Assembly: GCF_900541605.1 (NCBI RefSeq)
Contig: NZ_UQKJ01000040.1
Span: forward strand, 1 to 15,740
Direction: 5' to 3'
Source of the DNA: an uncultured Dialister sp.
Lineage (GTDB): Bacteria; Bacillota; Negativicutes; Veillonellales; Dialisteraceae
Length of the DNA: 15,740 nt
The notes under the pieces are model-generated. The model had not been told where the DNA came from, made no database searches, and worked only from the letters and a program-made list of their open reading frames with translations. Of this stretch, positions 6,897 to 12,493 are shown in pieces. Within the stretch, counting starts at the first letter, position 1. Each line of letters begins with the position of its first letter. Made by a program: the position numbers and the translations under genes.

Positions 6897-7823
6897 TTAT
6901 TCATGGTCATGCAGGACCGCATCCATCCATTTCTCGATGATTTTCCAGCGGTGGCTGTTTTTCAGGTAACCGAAGGACAGGCCATATTTCCCGTCCTGAA
7001 ATTCCAGTACATAGAGCTTCTCCCTGTTTTCCGGCGTAAGGAGGGCTTTCACCAGGTTCTTCGGGCAGAAATAGGCGCCTTTTCCCATAAGGCACAGATC
7101 CAGCAGGGTCTCCATATTTTCCGACTCCACGGCAATCCAGGGAGAAAAGCCGGCATCCCGGAACAGCTTCCTTGCCAGGGCCCCGGCAATATCCTCTTCA
7201 CTGTTCAGGAGGAAGGGGCAGTCCGCAAAGCGGAGGGAGAGCCCCCGCTTCCGCTGTCCTTCAGGCATGAAAATCCGCCCTGTCTCTTCTCCCCAAAGGC
7301 CCTTTGCCAGATCCTTTGAAACCAGAAGGACGATTTCCTCTTCCATCCAGGGACGGTGGGCGATGCCCGGCAGCTCCCCCAGTACCCGGGCCATGGCCAC
7401 ATCGATTTCGTCGCGCTTCAGGGCATTCCAGATATCCTCGTTCGCCATCTCATGAAGCCGGATACTCACATGGGGATAGGTCTCCCGGAAGGAAGCGATA
7501 ACCTCTGGCAGTTCCACCCGGCCCCGGCAGGGAGCAATACCGATGCGGAGAATGCCTTTATACTGCCCTGATACGTCGGACAGCTCCCGTTTCAGGGCCA
7601 GTTCATTCCGTGAGAAAATCCGGGCATACCGGAGGAAAACCGCTCCGCTGTCCGTAAGTTCCAGCGGCACATGGCGGACGAAAAGCTTCGTTCCCACCTC
7701 TTTTTCCAATCCCCCGATATGGGCGGACAGGGTCTGCTGGGTAATATGGAGTTTCTCCGCTGCCCGGGTGAAATTCTTCTCTTCCGCCAGGGTGAGGAAA
7801 TATTTCATGGATAAGAAATTCAT
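6897..7823 (-). CDS. LysR-family transcriptional regulator
   Basis: This 308-residue regulator has the usual LysR layout and length. An N-terminal winged helix-turn-helix spans residues 1-60, with the typical stretch FTRAAEKLHITQQTLSAHI and the wing around GTKLFVR. A linker helix follows, then a periplasmic-binding-like effector domain from about 90 to 300. It would bind T-N11-A type sites as a tetramer and respond to a small molecule; the ligand cannot be read from the sequence. The start at 7823 is preceded by AGGAGGT with ideal spacing. It is transcribed away from a DASS/SLC13-type permease gene 548 bp upstream, the classic arrangement for a LysR protein controlling its divergent neighbour. 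The gap is unusually long and contains a dispersed repeat, so control of the permease is a hypothesis. Autoregulation is likely by family habit. Confidence 0.93.
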   Translation of the reverse strand: MNFLSMKYFLTLAEEKNFTRAAEKLHITQQTLSAHIGGLEKEVGTKLFVRHVPLELTDSGAVFLRYARIFSRNELALKRELSDVSGQYKGILRIGIAPCRGRVELPEVIASFRETYPHVSIRLHEMANEDIWNALKRDEIDVAMARVLGELPGIAHRPWMEEEIVLLVSKDLAKGLWGEETGRIFMPEGQRKRGLSLRFADCPFLLNSEEDIAGALARKLFRDAGFSPWIAVESENMETLLDLCLMGKGAYFCPKNLVKALLTPENREKLYVLEFQDGKYGLSFGYLKNSHRWKIIEKWMDAVLHDHE

Positions 7824-7885
7824 AGGACCTCCTGTGTGCTGATATAAGCCCCACGAGAAAAGGGTAGAAAATGAATCAGAAATAA

Positions 7886-8080
7886 GTTAGGAATTAGGAG
7901 TAGATGTGCGGCGCACAAATTGTATAGCGCCGCTTCTTCGATTTCCCGACCGCATCATTTCGATCGGCGAAAGCATACCGGATAGCTCTGTCGCTAAGAA
8001 TCGCTGCAGCTGCGATGAGTGGAAAGATCTTTCCTGCATTCAGGAATACAGAGAAAAGTGACTCGGCGGCTGAAGTGACC
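7886..8080 (+). repeat. Composite intergenic repeat, copy A (full-length)
   Basis: This is the most complete copy. Heptamers GTTAGGA, ATTAGGA and GTAGATG (7886-7906) come first. A perfect 7-bp hairpin GCGGCGC/GCGCCGC follows (7908-7914 with 7927-7933, 12-nt loop containing ACAA-A-TTGT). Next is a core with TCATTTCGATCGG (about 7956-7968), then GATGAGTGGAAAGATC, a CCTG-CATT-CAGG hairpin and GAATACAGAG (to 8053). It ends with GCTGAAGTGAC (8069-8079). The core matches 11941-12061 read in reverse, and the end matches 12138-12197 read in reverse. No open frame of note runs through it. Bases 7824-7885 and 8081-8222 hold no gene. A segment at 8095-8116, TCTGACG...GTCTGACC, recurs at 12344-12365. Confidence 0.75.
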
Positions 8081-8222
8081 GATTCTCTCCGATATCTGAC
8101 GGTCTGCCGTCTGACCTCTCCAAAGGGGCATGTATGGAGCGAATAGAATCATTCACACAAATGGACTCGCGGTCAATCACTGATACAGTAATTTTCCTGT
8201 ATTATATACAAGAAATGACGGT

Positions 8223-8251
8223 TTTTCAATGAATGGGCAAGGGTTTATAAT
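8223..8251 (+). promoter_or_regulatory. Promoter of the DASS permease gene
   Basis: TATAAT at 8246-8251 lies 17 nt after TTTTCA at 8223-8228 (4 of 6 to consensus). Transcription would begin near 8258, about 115 nt before the start codon and only a few bases before a terminator-like hairpin. Confidence 0.65.
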
Positions 8252-8262
8252 AAAGGTGCCGT

Positions 8263-8294
8263 AAAAGGGAATCAAAAAAGCTTTCCCTTTTTTT
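8263..8294 (+). terminator. Terminator-like hairpin at the start of the permease leader (possible attenuator)
   Basis: AAAAGGGAA (8263-8271) pairs with TTCCCTTTT (8283-8291) across an 11-nt A-rich loop and runs into seven T (8288-8294). It lies between the promoter and the permease start codon, so it could abort transcripts early. It could equally be a leftover terminator of something upstream, but no rightward gene precedes it. Confidence 0.6.
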
Positions 8295-8301
8295 ATTTCC
8301 T

Positions 8302-8357
8302 TTCCGGGAAGCCCCGGATTCCCCCTTAGCGATGGGCTTCCTGAAAATTTTCCGGAA
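8302..8357 (+). promoter_or_regulatory. Foldable leader with mutually exclusive stems before the permease
   Basis: TTCCGG-GAAGCC (8302-8313) can pair with GGCTTC (8335-8340) and, past a bulge, CCGGAA (8352-8357). Alternatively CCGG at 8304-8307 can pair with CCGG at 8314-8317, leaving 8352-8359 free. That last segment, GGAAAG, is the only purine-rich stretch near the start codon and is poorly spaced (12 nt). The arrangement could gate translation, but I match it to no known riboswitch class. Confidence 0.35.
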
Positions 8358-8371
8358 AGAAGTGTGGTTGT

Positions 8372-9778
8372 ATGAAACAGAATGTGGAACTTCTAAGCGG
8401 CCCCGTGGCCTTTGGCATAGCCGCCTGGCTCCTGTCAGGTACATTCTCCCTGACCGCCGCCCTGGCCCTGGCCACGGCCCTCTGGATGGCCCTGTGGTGG
8501 ATATTCCGACCCGTATCTATTTATGTCACCGCCTTTATCCCCATTATTGTCAATTCCCTTTTTAACCTGATCCCCATGAACCATGTGATCAGCCAGTATT
8601 TTTCTGAAATCGCCGTCCTCCTTCTGGGCTCCGATCTCATCTGTCTCACCTGGACCACCACGGGCCTGGATAAGCGGATTTCCGTGCGGGCCCTCTGCTC
8701 CATCGGCACTTCCATGAAAAACCAGATTTTTGTATGGTTCATGGCTTCCACGGTGCTGTCCATATTCCTGCCGAACGTGGTGGTGGCAGCCATCTTCTGC
8801 CCCATTGCCGTGGCCATGCTCCACTTCGTGGGAGAAAAGGATATCAGCACCAGTAAGACCGCCATCCCCATTCTCCTGGCCATCGGCTGGGGCAGCGGCA
8901 TCGGTGGATTCGGCTCCCCCATCGGTTCGTCGGCAAACCTGGTAGCCATTTCCTACATCGAACAGCTCACGGGCCACGAATTCATGTACCTGGACTGGGT
9001 CATCCGGTTCCTGCCGATTCTGGCCATCGTTTCCATCGTGAACCTGCTCTTCCTTTTCTGCATGCACACCCCCGTAAAAACACTGCCCGGCACAAAGGGC
9101 TACTTCCAGGACATGTACAAAGCCTTCGGCCCCATGAAACGGGGAGAAAAAATCGGCCTCGTTGTCTTTGCGGCGGCCACCATCCTCGCCTTCGTCCGTC
9201 CTCTCTTTGCAGCGCTCCTGCCGGCCATGAAACCGGCCTACGTATTCCTTTTCATGGGGATGCTCATGTTCTTCCTGAAAGATGAAAACCATAACCCCAT
9301 GCTCACCTGGAAATATGCGGAAAGCCACGTCATGTGGGGCATGATTGCCCTCTTTGCCAGCGGCCTCGCCCTGGGACGCATGGTCATCGAGACCGGTGCC
9401 ATTGAGACTCTGTCCGCCATCATCGCATCCCTGAACCTGACCCCCGGTATCGCCGTCATGGCCATCGGCTGTGTCTTTGCGGTATTCCTGTCCGAACTTT
9501 CCAGCAACACCGCCTCCGCTTCCATTTCCATCCCCGTGGTCACCGGCATCGCCCAGTCCCTGGGACTGAACCCGATTCCCTATATTCTCGGAACCATTGC
9601 TGCTGCCAACTGCGCCTACATCCTGCCGGTATCCACCCGAGCCATTCCTATCGGCTACGGCCTCTCTGCCGGCGCCCAGATCAGCTATGGCGTCCGCCTT
9701 TCCATTATCACCGTCATCGTAGTCACCATCGTCTGCACCCTGTGCATGGATTTTATCCCCATGTTCAGTGCGCTGTAA
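8372..9778 (+). CDS. DASS/SLC13-family (ion transporter superfamily) anion permease
   Basis: This 468-residue inner-membrane protein has about 11-12 hydrophobic segments and two re-entrant hairpin signatures typical of the divalent anion:Na+ symporter family. The second is clear: LSELSSNTASASISIP at 373-388, followed by ILPVSTRAIPIGYG at 417-430. The first half has GSPIGSSANLVA at 181-192 in the place of the usual GTPPN, while the SNT triad is replaced by FLPNVV at 132-137. The loss of that first motif suggests a changed cation or substrate site, so I do not name succinate, citrate or sulfate. The start at 8372 has only a weak ribosome binding site, which may reflect leader control. The divergent LysR gene is a candidate regulator. 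A strong terminator follows the stop codon, so the gene is monocistronic. Confidence 0.82.
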   Translation: MKQNVELLSGPVAFGIAAWLLSGTFSLTAALALATALWMALWWIFRPVSIYVTAFIPIIVNSLFNLIPMNHVISQYFSEIAVLLLGSDLICLTWTTTGLDKRISVRALCSIGTSMKNQIFVWFMASTVLSIFLPNVVVAAIFCPIAVAMLHFVGEKDISTSKTAIPILLAIGWGSGIGGFGSPIGSSANLVAISYIEQLTGHEFMYLDWVIRFLPILAIVSIVNLLFLFCMHTPVKTLPGTKGYFQDMYKAFGPMKRGEKIGLVVFAAATILAFVRPLFAALLPAMKPAYVFLFMGMLMFFLKDENHNPMLTWKYAESHVMWGMIALFASGLALGRMVIETGAIETLSAIIASLNLTPGIAVMAIGCVFAVFLSELSSNTASASISIPVVTGIAQSLGLNPIPYILGTIAAANCAYILPVSTRAIPIGYGLSAGAQISYGVRLSIITVIVVTIVCTLCMDFIPMFSAL

Positions 9779-9784
9779 AGAAAT

Positions 9785-9805
9785 AGAGTTGAGAATTGAG
9801 GTCCC
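9785..9805 (+). repeat. Heptamer array overlapping the permease terminator
   Basis: Three in-phase units, AGAGTTG, AGAATTG and AGGTCCC, begin 6 nt after the permease stop codon. The same unit types occur in the arrays at 11797-11831 and 12205-12225. Here the last one and a half units also form the left arm of the terminator stem. Confidence 0.6.
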
Positions 9806-9836
9806 ACCGGCAAAACCGTGGGGCCTCAATTTTTTT
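9794..9836 (+). terminator. Intrinsic terminator of the permease gene
   Basis: A 14-bp stem with one G-U pair (9794-9807 with 9818-9831) closes a short GGCAAAACC-type loop and is followed by seven T (9830-9836). It begins 15 nt after the stop codon. Confidence 0.9.
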
Positions 9837-9873
9837 ACATTTTATAGTAAAAAAGCCGTTCCCCACTGTTCTA

Positions 9874-9882
9874 TGATACAAT
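9874..9882 (+). promoter_or_regulatory. Extended -10 promoter for the spermidine-synthase-like gene
   Basis: TGA directly precedes TACAAT (9877-9882), with no -35-like hexamer at the usual distance. If this promoter is used, the leader to the TTG start at 10148 is about 260 nt long. Confidence 0.45.
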
Positions 9883-9889
9883 GCAGAAA

Positions 9890-10134
9890 AGTGGTGTAAT
9901 AGAAAGGACTCCGCCTGCTGCGGGGACAGTGACTTCGTCATGGCCAATAAAACGGTGACTGAAGAGACGGAAGCTACACACAAAATAACAGCCCCCAGAT
10001 GATAGATTTATATAAGCATAGAGCCCTTTAGAGAAGGCGCGGCAAAGCCGCAGAATAAGGGAAGCGCTGGTCGTCAGGACATAGCCTTGCCGTCAAGCAG
10101 AGCCCCGGCTGAAAGCCGCAGCCCTTTACCCCAT
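9890..10134 (+). other. Long leader with two related small hairpins; no gene seen
   Basis: The 300 bp between terminator and next gene holds no convincing coding frame. At 9954-9968 it carries GGTGACTGAAGAGAC, close to the 9-mer tract at 12138-12155 (minus strand) and to the end of the repeat at 8069-8079. GCGGC-AAA-GCCGC (10039-10051) and CGGCT-GAA-AGCCG (10106-10118) are two small perfect hairpins. Both are followed by or end in GCCGCAG, suggesting duplication. I tried cobalamin and TPP consensus boxes by eye and neither fits. Confidence 0.4.
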
Positions 10135-10147
10135 AGGAGGTCTTATC

Positions 10148-11791
10148 TTGAACATCGCAAACAGCCATACATCCACTGCCCCAGCCAGCCGGCGGATCCT
10201 GCAGAGCCGGCTGTACCTGTATCTCACCGAATTTTTTGCAGGCATGGCGGTGATGGCCGTGGAAATTGGCGCCCAGCGTCTCATTTCCCCCTATTTTTCC
10301 TCGTCCCAGATTGTGTGGACCATCATCATCGGTATGATCATGATTGCCATGGCCGGAGGCAACGTTTACGGGGGATGGGCGGCGGACAGGAATCCAAATC
10401 CCGACAGGCTCTACTGGCGGATTCTCATTGCCGCCATCTGGCTCTGCCTCATCCCCTTTCTGGGAAAATACGCCATTGTCGGTATTTCCGCGGCCATTAT
10501 TTTTTCTGTGAATGCAGACTACCTCATCATTGCCGCCTTTGCCACGTGCCTTCTCCTCTTTGTATTCCCCCTGTTTCTTCTGGGCACCGTGACTCCATCC
10601 CTGGCCAAGTACACCATGGACTCCCTCTCGGATAACGGGAAAATCGTAGGCACCCTGGGCGCCATGAATACCATCGGCAGCATTATCGGCACCTTCCTCC
10701 CCACCTTTGTGACCATTCCGGCGGTGGGGACGAACGTGACTTTTCTGGCCTTCTCAGGGATCCTCCTCCTCTTGTCCGCCATCTATTTCATCAGCCTCGG
10801 AACGGGAAAGGTCCTTCGCTGCCTCGGCCTTCCGGCCATCGTTTTCCTCATGGCCTGTCCCCTCGGGTACAAGACGGACTTCGCCTTTTGGGAATCCAAA
10901 GAGGGCCTCCTCTATGAAGGGGAGTCAGTATACAACTATCTCCGGGTCCAGGACAGCCCAAGCCGCACCATCCTTTCCACCAATGTTCTCTTCGGTGTCC
11001 AGTCGGTGCTGGAAAAGACGGATCAGTTGACCGGCATGTACTACGATTACGCTTTGGCGGCGCCATTTCTTACGGGAACAGAGAAAGAAAAGCCCCAGGA
11101 TGTGCTGATCCTGGGGATGGGGTCCGGCACCTACGCCCGGCAGCTCCTGCGGTACCTGCCGGAAACAAAGGTGGAGGGCGTGGAAATCGACCGGAAGATT
11201 ACGGACCTGGCCCATGAGTATTTCCAGCTTCCTCCGGAAGTACCGGTCACCGAATATGACGGAAGGGCCTATCTCAATGAAACAGACAGGAAATATGATG
11301 TCATCATGGTTGACGCCTACCAGGACATTACCATCCCCTTCCAGATGTCGTCAGTGGAATTCTTCCAAACCGTGAAAGACCGCCTGAAGCCTGGCGGTGT
11401 GATGGTGGTGAACCTGAACATGCACGGCACCCGGGAAGGGGGCATTGCGGACTGGCTCTCCGATACCACGGCCTCCGTATTCCCGGAGGTCATGACCATC
11501 GATGTCCCGGGCAATACGAACCGGGAGCTTTTTGCAGGAGACAAGGGGATGAAAGAGACTCTGTCCGGAAATCTCAGTGCCGTGAAAGACCCCCAGCTCC
11601 ACAGCCTCCTTGCCCGGATTGCAGGCACTGCCGCCATCTACCGCCCCGGTGGCCGCATTCTGACCGATGACAAAGCGCCGGTGGAACTCCTGGGCATGCA
11701 GGAACTGGACAGCCTCATCCGACAGGAATCGGAGCCCTACAAGGAAATCTATAAGAAAGAAGGCCTGTCGGGGCTCATGAAAGCGTTGTAA
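10148..11791 (+). CDS. Membrane-bound spermidine-synthase-like protein (transmembrane domain fused to SAM-type Rossmann domain)
   Basis: This 547-residue fusion starts with several hydrophobic segments (about residues 26-240) carrying the family stretch VEIGAQRLISPYF (38-50) and GGNVYGGWAADR (70-81). It continues with a soluble spermidine synthase/methyltransferase-like domain (about 255-547). In that domain are LGMGSGTYAR (322-331) as the nucleotide-binding loop, E346 in GVEID, DGRA at 371-374, VDAYQDI at 388-394 at the position of the spermidine synthase catalytic aspartate, and ILTDDKAPVELL (504-515). The loop is GMGSG rather than the GGGDG of true aminopropyltransferases, so the reaction is uncertain. 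The start is TTG at 10148 with an excellent AGGAGGT at 10135-10141; no ATG is similarly placed. No polyamine genes adjoin it, and I see no terminator after it. Confidence 0.85.
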   Translation: MNIANSHTSTAPASRRILQSRLYLYLTEFFAGMAVMAVEIGAQRLISPYFSSSQIVWTIIIGMIMIAMAGGNVYGGWAADRNPNPDRLYWRILIAAIWLCLIPFLGKYAIVGISAAIIFSVNADYLIIAAFATCLLLFVFPLFLLGTVTPSLAKYTMDSLSDNGKIVGTLGAMNTIGSIIGTFLPTFVTIPAVGTNVTFLAFSGILLLLSAIYFISLGTGKVLRCLGLPAIVFLMACPLGYKTDFAFWESKEGLLYEGESVYNYLRVQDSPSRTILSTNVLFGVQSVLEKTDQLTGMYYDYALAAPFLTGTEKEKPQDVLILGMGSGTYARQLLRYLPETKVEGVEIDRKITDLAHEYFQLPPEVPVTEYDGRAYLNETDRKYDVIMVDAYQDITIPFQMSSVEFFQTVKDRLKPGGVMVVNLNMHGTREGGIADWLSDTTASVFPEVMTIDVPGNTNRELFAGDKGMKETLSGNLSAVKDPQLHSLLARIAGTAAIYRPGGRILTDDKAPVELLGMQELDSLIRQESEPYKEIYKKEGLSGLMKAL

Positions 11792-11796
11792 AAAGC

Positions 11797-11843
11797 AGAA
11801 TTGAGATTTGAGGAAAGAGAATTGAGGTCCAGGGAAGCGCCGC
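11797..11843 (+). repeat. Heptamer array (5 units) followed by AGCGCCGC
   Basis: Five in-phase 7-nt units run from 11797 to 11831 (AGAATTG twice, with AGATTTG, AGGAAAG and AGGTCCA), then AGCGCCGC at 11836-11843. It begins 5 nt after a stop codon. GCAGAATTGAGATTTGAGG (11795-11813) recurs at 12203-12221 with one change. Bases 11844-11940 hold no gene. Confidence 0.7.
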
Positions 11844-11940
11844 AATGATGTAATACGTAAAAATAGAATGTGAGATGGAGTCGAGATCTCTCAGATAGAT
11901 GCCTCTGGCGGTCTTACAGCGCTAAGCACGATTAAAAAGC

Positions 11941-12111
11941 CCTGTATTCCCGAACGCAGGAAAGATTTCTCCACTCATCGAAGCTGTAGCGATTCTTTTA
12001 TGCTGTCTCATCACGACGCTAACCACCGGTCGAAATGACGGGGTCGAATAGTTAATCAAAAGGCGGCGCTTTACAGTTTGTGCGCCGCCACATCCATTCC
12101 TTATCCTTGAT
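11941..12111 (-). repeat. Composite intergenic repeat, copy B
   Basis: Read on the minus strand it has heptamers (12111-12091: ATCAAGG, ATAAGGA, ATGGATG) and a perfect 8-bp hairpin GGCGGCGC/GCGCCGCC (12062-12069 with 12082-12089, 12-nt loop). Next come GTCATTTCGACCGG (12041-12028), GATGAGTGGAGAAATC and a core ending in GGGAATACAGG near 11941. Order, loop length and core wording match the copy at 7886-8053, so the two form a long inverted pair about 4 kb apart. Confidence 0.75.
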
Positions 12112-12119
12112 TTTTAACC

Positions 12120-12155
12120 ACCCCTCAGCCCCTTTAGTCACTTCAGTCACCTTAG
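12120..12155 (-). repeat. 9-nt tandem array (4 units)
   Basis: Four in-phase 9-nt units read on the minus strand as CTRARGKGR-type words (for example CTAAGGTGA, CTGAAGTGA). GTGACTGAAGTGAC inside it recurs nearly unchanged at 9955-9968 and in part at 8069-8079. Confidence 0.65.
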
Positions 12156-12197
12156 CTGCTTTTCTCTGTATTCCCGAACGCAAGAAAGATTTCTCCC
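12156..12197 (-). repeat. Composite intergenic repeat, partial copy C
   Basis: Only the distal core is present. On the minus strand, GGAGAAATCTTTCTTGCG, then TTCGGGAATACAGAGAAAAG, runs into the 9-mer array at 12155, the same order as at 8030-8080. It lies tandem to copy B on the same strand. Confidence 0.65.
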
Positions 12198-12204
12198 CAA
12201 AAGC

Positions 12205-12238
12205 AGAGTTGAGATTTGAGGTTCTGTGGCATCGCCGC
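12205..12238 (+). repeat. Heptamer array (3 units) followed by CGCCGC
   Basis: AGAGTTG, AGATTTG and AGGTTCT are in phase at 12205-12225, followed by CGCCGC at 12233-12238. With its left flank GCAG it is a close direct repeat of 11795-11843, so copies B and C sit between two direct repeats about 408 bp apart. Confidence 0.65.
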
Positions 12239-12456
12239 ATGCACCTGTACCTTTGGCGCGGCCCTTATTCAGGGGGCCTGCATGGTTAGCGGTTATCTCA
12301 CATTCGGCATATGGCTATTACGATAATCACCCCTGCAGTTCCATCTGACGTCTGGTGGTCTGACCATCTGACTTCTAATGGGAATAACCAGCCAGTCGGA
12401 TGCAAGCCTTCCACGCATCCCAGGCTCCCTCAAGTCCTCCAACCGGTCCCCTGTCC
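12239..12456. other. Gene-free stretch with minor palindromes
   Basis: No convincing gene. GGCCC/GGGCC can pair at 12260-12278. TCTGAC occurs three times (12344, 12359, 12367), and TCTGACG...GTCTGACC at 12344-12365 parallels 8095-8116 beside copy A. Nothing else recognised. Confidence 0.5.
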
Positions 12457-12488
12457 CACTATCTCACCAATTCACTAACTCACTACTC
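12457..12488 (+). repeat. 8-nt tandem array (4 units)
   Basis: Four in-phase 8-nt units all begin with CAC (CACTATCT, then the later CACTAACT among them). The array ends 6 nt before the stop codon of the leftward esterase gene, so it would lie in its 3' untranslated region. Confidence 0.65.
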
Positions 12489-12493
12489 CATAT

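Noticed and set aside
9940..10002. 20-codon frame in the leader of the fusion gene
   Set aside because: It has no ribosome binding site, and its middle coincides with the repeated GGTGACTGAAG word, so non-coding origin is simpler.
10060..10134. Cobalamin riboswitch, from a loose match to a B12-box-like CAGGACATAGCCTTGCC
   Set aside because: The elements would be in the wrong order and the other conserved B12 core segments are missing.
11792..11850. Terminator after the spermidine-synthase-like gene
   Set aside because: No stem with a following T run could be drawn; only the heptamer array is present.
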